Source of the DNA: Cephalotus follicularis
Lineage: Eukaryota; Streptophyta; Magnoliopsida; Oxalidales; Cephalotaceae
DNA: 64,000 bases
Direction of reading: 5' to 3'
Assembly (NCBI GenBank): GCA_001972305.1
Contig: BDDD01000559.1
Location: 248,001 to 312,000, forward strand
A program made the position numbers and the translations under genes. The notes beneath the pieces were generated by a model that saw nothing but the letters and a program-made list of their open reading frames with translations, made no database searches and was not told where the DNA came from. This document shows positions 1 through 12,768 of the stretch, piece after piece; position 1 is the first letter of the stretch; each line of letters starts with the position of its first letter.

Positions 1-772
1 CCGAATTAAAAATTGGCCCCAACATAAATTATTGGTTTTGTACTTGGAATTGCATCCTACCGATTATAAACATCTTAGGTGTGTGATTTGTTGGTGTGGA
101 ATTCTAAGAATTTCTCCATTTTTATTTGTGAGAAGCCGCCTATATGTACTGGGTATGTAAATCTTCAGGGAATATATAATAGGTTGTTTTAGCTTTCCCA
201 AAGCTAGTACATCAGTATAGTATTGAATTTATTCAACATGGAGAATTCTATATTTTCCTATGAAATTCAATTCTCTACCAAAGGTGTTCTTAGAGAAGAC
301 ATATGGACCAGATCCATTAAGCGATGGCTGTAGGATTGGTCATGTATACTATGTTGTGTACTAGACCTAATATCATGCTTACGGCAAGTAGCTGTCAATC
401 CAATTCTGGTTTGGATACTTGGATATAGTAAAAGGAATCCTGAAGTACCTTAGAGGCACCAAGGATGTCTCCTTGGACTACGATGGAGTAAGTTGATTGA
501 AATTAGAGCTCTTTGTAGATTCCACTTTTATTTGTGATCTAGATAGTCACAAATAGTCTCGGGATAAGTTTATATACTAAACAAGGTGAAAAGCGCTATC
601 AACGCTCACAACAGGAATTCATGGTGGATTCCGTTGCTAAAGCCATATACATAGCGAACCAAGTTGCTGCAAAGGAAGGTGTAAGGATACAGAAGTTCTT
701 GAAGGAACTTAGGGCTGTTCCATCTGTCATTAGTCCAGCGACTACGATGGAGGCCAATGCAAAGGCCAAGGG
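1..772 (+). pseudogene. Copia-1 pol tail (RT C-terminus and RNase H), decayed
   Basis: Remnant of the 3' end of a Copia polyprotein. In shifting frames it reads recognisable segments: around 330-400 a stretch resembling the Copia 'AVGxxMYxMLCTRPDI' block (here AVGLVMYTMLCTRPNI), around 430-480 'ILKYLRGTKD', and from 621 to about 745 an RNase H segment with AIYIANQVAAKEGV and KFLKELRAVPSV. Numerous stops and frameshifts make it non-functional. It is the same family as the pol remnant at 6390-8915; for instance the 'CCCAAAG..AGTACATCAG' stretch occurs in both. It runs directly into the LTR starting at 773, but the last RNase H part and the polypurine tract seen in the other copy (8830-8926) are missing. 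The family assignment is firm; exact ends are not. Confidence 0.8.
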
Positions 773-1397
773 TGTTAGATTAGGGTGTCCCTGCAAGTCA
801 CGAGGAGGCTCAGCATATGACACACTCTTGAATCGCATATTCTTAGTTCCATTCGTGTTCTATTGTGCATTTTCAGTAAAGATTGGCATATGGCTATATG
901 TATTATCCCATACCGTCTCTACGGATCAGTTGATCACCATGTCAACTGAATGCACATATAGCGCCCTGTCCGTAAAGGGTTGGATCTCATGCCTGAGAGG
1001 TTATTAGAATGAGATCCTTACTCCCTTGTGACAAAAGTTCCCAGTCATAGGTTCACTTTCTTAGGGCAATTGATGAACCGCAAAGATTTGTCGTATTATG
1101 CTTGCTCCCAATGTTGGGGAGGATGGATCATCTCATTGCCATTTGGGTTTACCCTGAAGCGAATGCGTGGTGCGTGCTATAGAGCATCATTGAACCGACC
1201 CACCATAGGTTACCTATTTGGAGAGTCAACACCTCTGTCAATAGGACTCCTATTTTTCATGGTAGTGTTTAGTCAAAGGAGACTAGTGGGTACTTTCAGA
1301 CTCGCGTTGTATCCTTAGACCTGAGCGGCTGGCATGCATTGTATAGTAACCGCTTGGCTTTGGTTTCTGCCTTCCCTAACACTAGCTACGTGCTGGC

Positions 1398-2140
1398 AAA
1401 AGGGTTGTCTCTGGGTCTTGTTGGAGCTACATTGAGATGTATGGGCGAGTGCGCAAGATGAGATCATCGCACCTATGTTGAAGGTTATAGGCTCTATAAC
1501 ATCTGTGACCATTCAAGACTTGAAAGTCTTGGCCAAGCACTTAGGAGATTGAAATGAGGTTTCCTAGGTTGTCTCCCGATAGCCTCAATGTGTTCATAGA
1601 ATTATAGTTATTGCGTTTTACCTAAGGGTGACATTAATCCAAACCCTAGTCGCGATCAGAGCCGAGATGATGAGGGATATGCGACACATATGCCGATGAC
1701 AATGATAAAGTACAGGTTTAANNNNNNNNNNNNNNNNNNNNNNNNNNNNNNNNNNNNNNNNNNNNNNNNNNNNNNNNNNNNNNNNNNNNNNNNNNNNNNN
1801 NNNNNNNNNNNNNNNAAAAGGGTTGTCTTTGGGCCTTGTGGGAGCTACATTGAGATGTATGAGCGAGTTCGCAAGATGGGATCGTCATACCCGTGTTGAG
1901 GGTTATAGGCTCTATACATCTATGACAATTGAAGACTTAAAATTCCCGGCCGGGTACTGGGAGATTGGGAACGAGAGGTTTCCGGGGATATCTCCCATAG
2001 TCTCAGTGCGTTCATAGAATTATAGTTATCGCGGTTTTACCTAGGGGTGACATTTATCCAAACCCTAGTCCGCGGTCGAAGCCAAGATGATGAAGGATAC
2101 ACGGCACATAAATTGATGATAGTGATAAAGTACTGGGGAA
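1398..2140 (+). repeat. Diverged direct duplication flanking the N gap
   Basis: Positions 1398-1721 and 1816-2140 are two versions of the same LTR segment; both begin AAAAGGGTTGTCT, and both later contain a stretch near ATAGAATTATAGTTAT and AATCCAAACCCTAGTC-like sequence. They differ at roughly one base in six by eye, so they are not two alleles of one stretch. The version after the gap is nearly identical to 9238-9450, while the one before the gap is the diverged one. This suggests two LTR copies joined across the gap, or a collapsed tandem. Confidence 0.7.
1722..1815. other. Assembly gap (94 N)
   Basis: A run of 94 N characters inside the Copia-1 LTR. Its true length is unknown, and because related sequence lies on both sides it may hide a larger missing stretch. 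Confidence 1.
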
Positions 2141-2637
2141 CCGGTTAACGAATGATAGACGTGGTACTTTTTGGTCTGCGGATCCGGGGGTGATTATAGA
2201 TCACACCGGGACTATTAGCTGGATAGTCTTATCAGATTTTAGGGATGTTCTGGGAAATTTTATCATCGTACTGGAAATCCATCAGGCTTTCGGGTCCCGC
2301 CTGATTATTGAAAAAGTGACGTATGCTGCACACATGCTCGCTTGGTGGTAAATCTAGTTTTTTAACTAGTATATATTATTTTGATATTAGCGGTTTGTTT
2401 TTCGTTCCACTAATTGTCATCTTGATATATAAAGAGACTTTAAAGCCAGAGCATGATTTAATTTTAATTAAATTAATTAAAGACAGAGTCTTTAATTATT
2501 TAAAGTGAGAGTCCTTAATTGAATCATAAAAGAGAGAAACATGTTTAATTAATTAAGAGAATTATTAAACATGTGGGAGAAACAAATTAATTTTGAAAGA
2601 GAAATTTAATTTAAATTGACAGAGATTTTTTAAAAGG

Positions 2638-2665
2638 AGAAGAGAGAGAGAGAGAGAGAGAGAGA
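2638..2665. repeat. (GA)n microsatellite in LTR A
   Basis: Uninterrupted GA dinucleotides. The equivalent run in LTR copy B is at about 9943-9978 and is longer, as expected of a hypervariable repeat. Confidence 0.9.
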
Positions 2666-3847
2666 CTTAATTTTGTTTAAGTCAAAAATGCATTTTAAAA
2701 GATTTTTTAAAATATCTCTCTCTTAATCTCTCTCACAATCTCTCTAACAATCTCTCCCTCACATTCTCTCCCAGCGCATGCGTGCGCCATAAGCCAAGGG
2801 CGAGACACACGCGTCTAACGCATCTGTGCGCAGAGGCGCGCTCCTGCCGGGGAAGAAGACCGGCGCTTCGCACCGGTGGTCAAGGGATGGCCGACGTCCT
2901 TCCACGGTATGCCTTCTCCCTTCTCTCTCCCGATTTCTTCTTTCTTTCTCCCTCTTTCTCTCTGTGGCGGCAGATCGCGTTTCTGCCACCTCCCTGCTCT
3001 GGCGTCCCTTTCTGCCCCCGATCGTCACTGGTAGGTGGAGCCAACCTTTGGCTCTACCTATCTTGACCTTAGTTTAGGCGTTTCCGGTCGTTTTGGCCGG
3101 TGTTTGTGCGTGGTGAGTCAACCGGGCGAGTTGACGCATCAGGCTACTGTGACTGGGCATTCCGCGCTGAGTCACGCCGAGTCTTGGGTTGGGGTGTGTC
3201 GGGCTGATGTCGCTGAGCCATTTGGTGGCTTGGCGGCCGCTGGTGACGAATGGTGAGTCAACCCCGTGACTCGTCGTCGATCATTCATGGCATTCCTGGC
3301 CGAGTCTCGGCCACCGGTGCGTTCGTCGGGGTGTTAGCGTCCACATATGTCAAGGCCGGTCAATGAAGAGTCGACCGAGACTCACTGAGTCCGAACTCAG
3401 TGAGTCGCCGCCTCTGGCCGCTGTGTTCCAGCGCGGTTCCGGGTGTGTCTCCTCTAGATTCGGGTAGAGCAGATTTTTTGGAGTCCGGTGGTGTCAAGAT
3501 CGGACCTAATGTGAACTGTCAGAAATCCGGCGATGTTACCGGTGACCGGCAGTTGCTACTGCAAGCGTGTTGCGGAAAAGTGGTGGAGCCTCCAACGTTG
3601 GTATGGTTGCTTTACTTATGCTTTTATGTTTTCCGTTGTGCTTAAACTTTATGTTTTTGCGTGCATGCTTGATTTTGTAATTGTTCGATTGAACATCAAA
3701 CGGAGATCCTAGGCATATTGATTTTGGTAGCAAGATGTCAGTGTGAACCTTGACTTGCTGTCTCGGTGTCTTTTGAAAAATTAAAATTATACACACTAGC
3801 GTCCTAGACCCAAAATTGACCGGGAGACCCCCCGGGTATCCAACAAG

Positions 3848-3860
3848 TGGTATTAGAGCG
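3848..3860 (+). promoter_or_regulatory. Copia-1 primer binding site (initiator-Met tRNA type)
   Basis: TGGTATTAGAGCG directly follows the LTR end (..CCAACA AG). It differs by one base from the usual plant TGGTATCAGAGC site complementary to the 3' end of initiator methionine tRNA. It fixes the 3' boundary of LTR A and the plus-strand orientation of the element. Confidence 0.7.
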
Positions 3861-6385
3861 ATCCGTTTAATTTCAATTGGACTTTAATTTCGGTTTTGGT
3901 GGCTATTTTGAAATAATTAAAGTACCTGAAATTTTATTTTAATTCCCTTCCCATGGTTGGTTTTATAAAATAAATTTTATTTTTCGGGAAATGAGGTTTT
4001 AAATAATCTAGTGGGAGGTTTATTGGAATGTCGACGAACTTGTGAAATTGTTTCGATTGACCATCGGAAATTGAAATTGCTAGTGTTTATTTAAAGTCTA
4101 TAGTAGATGTAGATTTTAAATGTCTTATGCATGATGGTAGGCTATGGGATTGAACCTAGCCTTTTGGTTTCTTTTGTGGATGGTTTAATTCGCTTTATTA
4201 TCATGTACTTTATTTGGTTTGTAATAAGGTTGCCTACGAGCACCTTTTATTTCCTTATTTGTTTTATTTCTCTCTCCCTCCATTTTGTATTCTATTCTTT
4301 ATTTTTTAAATGTATTTTGGTAATTCATTTTGTAAACAAAGAAGAGAAGAATTACAAAGGAGCTTGAAGAGGAAGATCAAGGAAGTTACAAAACCAAGTG
4401 AAGGCCATGTATGCATGGTGCATTTTGTAATAAAGTAGTATTGAATAGTTCACCTAGGAGACCGAGGGATCACATACGCTTGTGTGATCTCTCGTAGATT
4501 TAATCCCCGGCCAGACCATATTTATTTCTAATAAGGAAATAGGTTGCATGAGATGGATATTTTCTTTTTGCAAACAAATCCAAACACGTCAAGCATGCTA
4601 AGCCGTCCAAATGGATTGGAAGATAATTTAAATTATCTAAAACGGCCTTTTGGTAATATATAAAATTTGATGAGATCAAATTCCTCTAACTTGTGAAATA
4701 ATAAGTCCATAAAGGGTGGGACATAAGGCTGTCCCGTCGTTGGCCTTCCACGATTTTCGTTGAATGGTGTGGACATATTGGGGATAGCACTGCCCACCGC
4801 AGAGGTCCCCTGTATGACCATTTCTATTCAATTTCAGTGTGAGGTGCACTGGAATGAAATAACCATGTTTTGAAACTCTGACAAGCTCCATTGTGGGTAA
4901 CAAAACAGGTTCATTTCTTTAAGGATTGTGGGTTCGGACTTATACCGAGTTCTTATTATTGGCACAGCCCAACGCTGTGGATTATATGGGTCGTGAGGCT
5001 GGAACTTGTATCGGATCTTGTATTTTGGGCAAGAGGCCCTAATGCAAATATGATGCTTTATGCCTAACTATTCGCTATTGTGGTTTGTCATGCCCACCGC
5101 TGAGACCATGATAGGGCGAGATAGATTCCGATCCCCACTAGAAAGCAAGAGGTTTCTCGAATTCCACATGGAGGTGTGGAATACGATTAGAATAGTGGGA
5201 GGAGCCATAATTACAAAAGACCAAAGATTATAATAATAACATAAATGGAATGATCTGTTAATATTCTCTTTCTTTTTCCTCATATAGGTTACTAGGTTTT
5301 TTTACATACTTGATAATGTACTCAAATTGGCAAACAGCACAAACAATTTTCAAACACGTTTAAAACTCCAAAAGTTGAACATCCGTATTTCACTGAATGA
5401 AAACGCGTTTAACGCAACATTCTCACGAGCATGAGAGTCACTCATGTCATGACTGAGATTACCCTGAGCTAGTGAACGATGTATCCGACCATCACAAGGC
5501 CAGTTGGGCTAAATGGTGGGATGACGATTATCAAGCTTGTACCCTATCAATTGTTGGCATTTTGCCACAATTCTGCATGATCGGGTTATGCACTCACAGA
5601 CCTAGTATGTCATACTTACACAACTCGAGGAGTTGTATGGCACCCAGTCGAGGATTGTAAAGGTAGATTTTGACCAAGAGAGGTCATGATCGTTTGTGAT
5701 GTCTCGATTTCCTACTTGAATAATCTCAAGGGGAGATAGATCAAGTGAATCTAAGTTCCAAGGGTGAAAACCCAAGGAAGAGGAAATTAGTGCAAAGGGA
5801 TTCCATTCTACATAGGATCTAAAAGTTTTATATGGAATTTGTCTATTTCCGTTGTGGGAAGCTAAGACCATTGGAAGAGATATAATCTGTTCCTATAGTC
5901 CAAAGCACGAAATACCTCATGGTCAGGTAGTTTCATGTTTTATCTAGTTTACAATGTAAGTTCAATTTGAGTAGTTGGCTCAAGTTGTGAGACTAACATT
6001 TGTAACTCTTTGCAGGTTTCTGAGAGCCGCTAGACAGCTGAGAGAGCTGGTAAAGCTATGGACTGGCGCCATGGTGATGCATCGAGGATTCACACCTATG
6101 TAGTTGGCGTTTATGAATTGTATATTTTTGTAAATGGTTATGTAATAAATATTTGATCTCTGTATATAAAGAACATTGTATGGAATTTTGTTTCTATGTG
6201 ATATATGTATAACATGAGCTGGAAGCTCAAATTTTTGGTACAAATTCTTAGTCTTATACATTTCAATGTTCTAGTTAGTGCAAGAGGCACGTGGACATAA
6301 GAGATCTATCTCTTATACAATTACCATAACATTATATTAACAATTCAAAGGAACAAATTAATAAAAGATATAAATCCTTCATTAT
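3861..6385 (+). other. Copia-1 leader/5' internal region, no gag recognised
   Basis: About 2.5 kb between the primer binding site and the first recognisable pol sequence. I could not find a gag domain or CCHC knuckle in any frame. The stretch near 4128-4160 (ATGCATGATGGTAGG followed by GATTGAACCTAG) resembles 54073-54100 in the leader of Copia-2, so the two elements share an ancestral leader segment. Short open frames here look random. Confidence 0.5.
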
Positions 6386-6389
6386 TATT

Positions 6390-8915
6390 GCATTATTGAT
6401 TAGGTCATCCTAGAGACGTTAGGAAAACACAATGGTTAAGAATGATCTATGAGGACATCCAGGACATGTGGTCCTCTCCAATGTGTGCACCATGTGTGAT
6501 TGGTGTGATGACCAAATCTCCCTTCTCCTTGTGAGGAGATAGGATGGTGGACATATTAGGTTAAGTCCACACCGACGGTAGTGAACCAATATCGGTTAAT
6601 GCAAATGGAGATTTTCACTACTTCAATACCATTATCGGTGTTTTATCACGATTTTGGGTAAGTGTATCAGGAGGAACACAAGTCTAAAATCCTACGAAAG
6701 AGTCATGGATTTATGACAAGAAGTAGATAATGGTAAGGTCCATTATGTCTTTTATACATCTTCCAAAATCTTTTTCTGGGTAATGTACTGCAGTTGGCAG
6801 AGCATATCCTAATCCGGATTCCTTTGAAATTCGTTCCTTCTGTAGTCAAGAGGATATCATATGATCAAGGAGATCATAAATGGAGGGAACCCAGCCTAAA
6901 CCGAGTGTTTGGTTAAAGGCTGTCCAGTTTATATAAGAAGGCAAAAACCTTCTAAACTGGAGGCATGATCGAGACGTTGCCGGTTTGTGGAATATTCTAA
7001 GATGTGCTTAGGATATTAATTCTACCATCCTTGTGAACAAATATGGTTTTGTTTGACTACTGCAAAATTCCTCGCGAAGGAATACCTGATTGCAGGAAGC
7101 AGTGGGAGTTAGGTGAAATAAAGAGAGTTTCCACCAGGTATAAGCCCACAGGATGATAAGGAACTAGAAGTTTATTCTTCTAAAGACATAATTGGGAAAT
7201 GATCCCAATCTGAGATAGAGTCTCGGTAAGGCACTCCTCTAGCGAGGAGATAAGGCAAAGGTTTTCGACAGCACCTGGGAAATAAGGTTTTCTCAATTAA
7301 AGCACTGACGAACCTAACATCAGCGTGATGACGAGCTTGTCAGATACAAGGAAGTAGTAAAGAGCACTAATTCCAGGACATGATAAGAGATCATGAAATC
7401 TGAAAAGGACTCCATATACGCCTACCAAGTGAGGGACTTGGTATACGCACCCGAAGGCTTAAAATCCTATAACATGCAAGTAAATCTTCAAGAGGAAGAT
7501 TGGCGTTAATGGTAAAGGTTGAAACCTTTAAAGCGCAATTGGTCGCAAAAGGATATACACTAAGACAAGAGGTCTGTATACTGAGAACTTTCTCACCAGT
7601 TGCAGTGCTTTAGTCCATTCGGATAATGCTTGCAATTGCCACTCATTGTGATAATGAGCTATGGCAAATGGATGTCAAGACAGTCTGCAAGAGTGACTGT
7701 CTTGAAGAGGACATCTTTATGTCCCAAACCCAAGCGGTTTACATCCAAAGAGCATAAGCACAAGAGGTGCAAGCTCCAAAGGTCTACGACCTTAAGCAAG
7801 CATCCCGTAGCTGAAATATCCATTTTGACTTTGTCGAATATATGGATAAGCCTAATGTCTACCAGAAATAGGATAACCCAGTAATCACTTTCTTGGCACT
7901 GTATGTAGAAGACATACTACATATAGGGATGGTGTAGGTATGTTGAAGTACAATTAAGTAAGAACTTCTCCATAAAGGATTTGGGAGAGGCTTTCTACAT
8001 TTTAGAGAATGAAGGTCTAAAGAGTAGATCAAGTAGATTTCTTGGACTCTCCCAAAGCCAGTACATCAGCAGGTAGCTGAAATAGTATGGAAACGAATTC
8101 CATATATGGCTTACTGCCAATTAGCCAAGGAATTCACCTTTTCAAGAGAAAGTCTTCCAAGACTTATGAGGAGAGGACACGTATGAATAGGCAACCTTAT
8201 GCTTTGGCAATAGGCTTCATCATGTATGCCATACTTCGTACTAGGTCTGATGTCGATATGCCTAAGGGTTTGGCTAGTCGATTTTAGTCTAGTCCCTGTA
8301 AGAGACGTTGGGACATAGTCAAGAGGATATAATGCCCGTGAAAGACTCAGGATTATTTCTTGACACACGGAGAATATAGTAAATTGAGACGTAAGAGTTG
8401 GGTTAACTCTAGTTTCAATTGTGATCTGGATGATCACAAATTCATTTCAGGATATGTGTTGGTCCTGAATGGAAGTGCTGTGTGAGTGGGAGGAGTATGT
8501 GACAGTCGAGGACTGCAGACTTCACCAGAGAATAAAAATATGTGCAACCTGTGATACCGGTTATGGTAGTTGGTTTGGCAACGGAAGTTCATTGTGGAAC
8601 TTTATGTGGTTCTATCCATTGTTGTCCAGTTGTGCAGCATAGGGACGACGATGGGGTTTTGCACAAACCTTGGAACCCGGGTCTCATTACCGCCCAAACA
8701 TATACAACAATGGTATCATTTGATCATGGAGATCATAGATGAATGTAGCATTTTGAAAGAGATGTTATTGAGGAAATATACGAGACATCATGAGAGTAGA
8801 TTTCACCATTGAGAGAGTCACGCGAGAAGAAAACTTAACAGACCCACTGACCAAGGCCATGAACAGTGCTAGAGTGCGATATGCTTAGGCTGGAGGTCTT
8901 CGTGGCTGGAGGGCC
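6390..8915 (+). pseudogene. Copia-1 pol remnant (pre-integrase, integrase, RT, RNase H)
   Basis: Heavily decayed Copia polyprotein. From 6395 the pre-integrase region reads LGHPRDVRK, then CAPCVIGVMTKSPF, followed by the start of integrase (HTDG..PISVNANGDF) near 6565. RT begins near 7400 with YAPEGLK, then FKAQLVAKGYT and IRIMLAIATHCDNELWQMDV (about 7615-7670), EEDIFMSQ, and LKQAS near 7790; the YVDDI catalytic block is represented by YVEDIL near 7900. RNase H is represented by IRNxD-like fragments and, at 8840-8870, by NLTDPLTKAM, the usual Copia end. Dozens of stops and several frame changes rule out function. The order of domains and the LTR on each side support the assignment. Confidence 0.85.
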
Positions 8916-8926
8916 AAGTGGGAGAT
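8916..8926 (+). promoter_or_regulatory. Copia-1 polypurine tract
   Basis: AAGTGGGAGAT immediately before the LTR start TGTGAGATTAGG. The same arrangement (AGTGGGAGAT then TGT) precedes the 3' LTR of Copia-2 at 59178-59187. Confidence 0.7.
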
Positions 8927-9936
8927 TGTGAGATTAGGGTGTCCCTGCAAGCCACGAGGAGGCTGCAGATATATGTTTTCAGCATATGCCACGCTCTTGA
9001 ATCGTATATTCTAAGTTCCATTTGTGTTCTATTGTGTATTTTCAGTAAAGATTGGTATATGGCTATATGTATTATCCCATACCGTCTCTACAGATCAGTT
9101 GATCACCATGTCAACTAAATACACATATAGCACCCTATCCGTAAAGGGTTGGATCTCGTGCCTGAGAGGTTATGAGAATGAGATCCTTACTCCCTTGTGA
9201 CAAAAGTTCCAAGTCATAGGTTCACTTTCTTAGGGATTGAAGACTTAAAATTCCCGGCCGGGTACTGGGAGATTGGGAACGAGAGGTTTCCGGGGATATC
9301 TCCCATAGTCTCAGTGCGTTCATAGAATTATAGTTATCGCGGTTTTACCTAGGGGTGACATTTATCCAAACCCTAGTCCGCGGTCAGAGCCAAGATGATG
9401 AAGGATACGCGGCACACAAATCGATGACAGTGATAAAGTACTGGGGAACCGGTTAACGAATGATAGACATGGTACTTTTTGGTCCGCAGATCCGGGGGTG
9501 ATTATAGATCACACCGGGACTATTAGCTGGATAATCGTATCAAAGCTTGGGGATGTTCTGGGAAATTTTATCATCGTACCAAAAATCTACCAGGCTTTCG
9601 GGTTCCGCTTGATTATTGGAAAAGTGACGCATGTTGCACACATGCTCGCTTGGTGGTAAATCTAGTTTTTTAACTAGTATATATTATTTTGATATTAGTG
9701 GTTTGTTTTTCGTTCCACTAATTGTCATCTTGATATATAAAGAGACTTTAAATCCAGAGCATGATTTAATTTTAATTAAATTAATTAAAGAGAGAGTCTT
9801 TAATTATTTAAAGTGAGAGACCTTAATTGAATGTTTAATTAATTAAGAGAATTATTAAACATGTGGGAGAAACAAATTAATTTTGAAAGATAAATTTAAT
9901 TTAAATTGAAAGAGATTTTTTAAAAGGAGAAAGGAG

Positions 9937-9982
<46 letters not shown>

Positions 9983-10263
9983 ATTTTGTTTAAGTCAAAA
10001 ATGCATTTTAAAAGATTTTTTAAAATATCTCTCTCTTAATCTCTCTCACAATATCTCCCTCACATTCTCTCTCAGCGCATGCGTGCGCCATAAGCCGAGG
10101 GTGAGACACACCCGTTTAACTCGTCTGTGCGCAGAGGCGCGCTCCTGCCGGGGAAGAAGACCGGCGCTTCACACCGGTGGCCAAGTGATGGCCGACGTCC
10201 TTCCACGGTATGCCTTCTCCCTTCTCTCTCCCGATTTCTTCTTTCCTTCTCCCTCTTTCTCTT
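8927..10263 (+). repeat. Copia-1 LTR copy B, internally deleted and 3'-truncated
   Basis: Matches LTR A from its first base. Between 9237 and 9238 it lacks the segment corresponding to about 1061-1925 of copy A; the junction falls on a short shared ATTGA. After 10263 the match to copy A (about 2950) stops abruptly and Gypsy gag sequence on the opposite strand begins. The missing end means the element's 3' flank and target duplication are lost. Confidence 0.85.
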
Positions 10264-10692
10264 TGGAGGGTGTACCCTGACTAGGTGCTGAAGATCAGCC
10301 TCCTCGACGTGTGTTCCTCGATCTGCCTCTCCTCTGAGAACGGGACAGATTCCCGCTATCCTGATTACTACCTTGAGAACCAGGTGAGGGGCTACTATCA
10401 GTCTTCTGTGATTTAGTATTGCCACTGTCACTACCACTCTGCCAAGAAGAAGGAGTAGGCCTGGTACGGGCTGTATTCCTTATCAGTTTAGCCTCAGTTG
10501 CAATATCCTCAAGCTGTATAGCTCGAGAAGAAATATCTGATATGGAGGTCAACCGCAAGGGAGTCCATTGCCTCCTCAAATCCAATCTCAGTCCCCGAAG
10601 GAACTTCTTTGCTCTACGCTCTTGGCCTTCCACTAAGTATGGGGCAGATCGCTTCAATCTTTCTGTCCGCTGCTACCTGCCGCCCTACCTAT
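10264..10692 (-). pseudogene. Gypsy gag fragment
   Basis: On the minus strand from about 10670 the frame reads ERLKRSAPYLVEGQERRAKK and FLRGLRLDLRRQ, the C-terminal half of a chromovirus-type Gypsy capsid domain, then a Ser/Arg/Gly-rich linker (DSGNLSRSQRRGRSRN) typical of the stretch before the zinc knuckle. A TAG sits upstream near 10670. No zinc knuckle or protease follows, because the fragment ends at the junction with the Copia-1 LTR. The LTR on the same strand at 10693-12768 is the likely 5' LTR, but the primer binding site and gag start are missing between them. Confidence 0.75.
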
Positions 10693-12768
10693 ACCGCACA
10701 CAAAGGTACAACACAGCCCCACCCCGAAGGATGGGGTTAGCGACAATGGCTAAGCAGAAACCCCATGCAGCATGTATGCATGTACAGTGTGCAATATCGG
10801 TGACAATCTATACAATATCAATGTGCAGTGTACAATATCAATGCATGACATGGCAAATGCATGTGTACAGTTGGTGATCAAACTACCCGTATGACAATGG
10901 CCCAACAGAGCATATGGGTAGGATCTATAACAATCAATCAATCAATAGCATACATTCGATGGCGGTGTATAAAACACCCAATCAATCAATCAATATCCTA
11001 TAGAGCATGCGACCGGGTCAATACATTATCAATCGGTTAGCGGTGATCAATCCCACGGAAGGTAGTCCTTCAAAAAGGGTGGGAGATCTATCTACGGTTC
11101 TCAGATTGATCAGGTTTGGGACTCATAGATCTTCCAGCCTATGATTGGGTCAATACAGTCTCAATGAGCTACAACTGAGGGAGCTACTGATACCGTTAGG
11201 GAGCTATGGCCTCAAGGGAGCATCAATCGACAATCAATCGGTACCGCTCGTCAGCGGGTCAATACAATACAATAAATAAAATGATCGGTGGAATAGGTGG
11301 ACAGAGTCAACGACCTAACCTGCCGACATGAATCATGAAGTCGCTCTATAGGATCCATACAATACAATACAATCAATCAATCGAGTCAATACAATATTGA
11401 GTAAAGTCAATAACTGGTGGTGTCTAATGGAGAAATGGGAACGTGCATCCATCGTACCGACTTAGGCTCGCAACAACACTCATGACTCAAGCAATCGATC
11501 AATGTATCAATACAACGTCGAAGCAAGACCGATAAGTGGTGGTGCCTAATGGAGGGATGGGAACGTGCATCCATTTTACCGACTTAGACTCACAACGACA
11601 CTCATGACTTAAGCAATCAATCAGTCAGTACAATCATTAAAACTATTTTCAAACACTTGGACACCTCAAGTGAGGTTCTAGCCAAGTGGCAATGTGAAAA
11701 GAGGTTGAAAACCAGCTTTAAAACAGTTAAAAACTTATTTCAGTACATTAGGCATCGATGTATTTGATGAAAGACATCGACTCCTCTTTAAAATGGTGGA
11801 ATGACGTCGATGTCTTTGAAAGACATCGATGTCTTTCCCTATTTATGTAGAGAACTGGCCGAAGACGTCGATGTCCTTGGAGAAAGGCGTCAACGCTTTT
11901 CAGTAAAAATAGCCTGAGAATGCGCATCGATGTTCGGCATCGATGTCTTTCCAGGGGAGAGACATCTCGAGGCAAAGACGTCGATGTCTTTGAAAGACGT
12001 CGATGTCTTTGTTGCAGAATCAATGATATAACACTCAGATGAGAAAAACATCGACGTATTTGGGCTAAGGGTCGATGTCTTTTCCGGGCAAAGTCGATTT
12101 TATGCAGAAAATAGGGTCAATCTCAAGTCAAAATCCAATTTAAAGCCATTCTTTGAAAACCAAGGTTTAAACTTTATCATTTAAGGTTAGAAAGACTAGT
12201 TACAACCTTTCAAATTCAATTTCAATCCTTTAATTAACAATTAGGTCAAGGATTAGCTATAAACCCTAAAAACCTCAATTCACTCAATTCAATCACTTAA
12301 TCAATCATGCAATTCAGTCAATCAATCAATAAAGCAATAGGCAATTCGATAAAGAAGTCCTACCTATCACTGAAGCTTCAAAAGTTGAGCTTCCAATCAC
12401 TCAATCGGTTGTTATGTCGTTCAATCACCAATCCACTCCTTGCAATTGCTGTTCTTGTCGATGGAGATGCAATCCGGGGCTGCAATGGTGGAAGATGGAG
12501 GCTACTCAGCTAGAGAGAGAGGGAGAAGGATAGAGAGAGAAGGATGAATGGTGAGAATGAGAGAAATGACAAAGGAATTAACTTATATAGTCGATTCGGT
12601 CAATTCTCCGAAACTCAATCCAAAATCCCGACTATACATGCATATGATCAATACAACATCTATAGGTATAAGAATACCTCAATTCAATACAGTTCAGTAC
12701 GGTCCAATACGGTGCAATACGGTACGATGTATGCATGAACAGTACAAAAGGGAATTCGGGTAGTCACA
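10693..12768 (-). repeat. Gypsy-type LTR, minus orientation, inner end lost
   Basis: Read on the minus strand it starts at 12768 with TGTGACTACCCGAATTCCC. About 180 bases in there is a TATA-like CTATATAAG (12582-12593 on plus), followed by a CT-rich leader (12485-12545). Further in it carries the TCGA palindrome array (11754-12085) and long runs of AATC/AATAC-rich low-complexity sequence. The inner end near 10693 is not defined. The architecture matches the other Gypsy-type LTRs in this window (41114-43424, 44058-46363). Confidence 0.65.
11754..12085. repeat. TCGA-core palindrome array
   Basis: About a dozen copies of a degenerate RCRTCGAYGYCTTT motif, many as back-to-back inverted pairs. 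Positions 11818-11837 form a perfect 20-bp palindrome (GAAAGACATCGATGTCTTTC). Lies downstream of the LTR's TATA-like box, so it would be within the transcribed leader. Confidence 0.85.

Larger units (their letters stand above)
773..3845 (+). repeat. Copia-1 LTR copy A (about 3 kb, composite, contains assembly gap)
   Basis: Starts TGTTAGATTAGGG and ends ..TATCCAACA immediately before a primer-binding-like site. Positions 773-1060 match 8927-9237 closely, and 1926-2950 match 9238-10263 closely, so it is the partner of the truncated LTR at 8927. It contains a (GA)n run, then a GC-rich block from about 2770 to 3600. Short open frames here, for example a 61-codon one at 2323-2508 that recurs at 9631-9816, simply reflect LTR identity and are not called as genes. 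At about 3 kb it is long for a Copia LTR. It also contains an internal diverged duplication on either side of the N gap, so its true length is uncertain. Confidence 0.75.

Noticed and set aside
2323..2508. 61-codon frame repeated almost unchanged at 9631-9816
   Set aside because: The conservation is that of the two LTR copies as a whole, at DNA level; no sign of protein selection.
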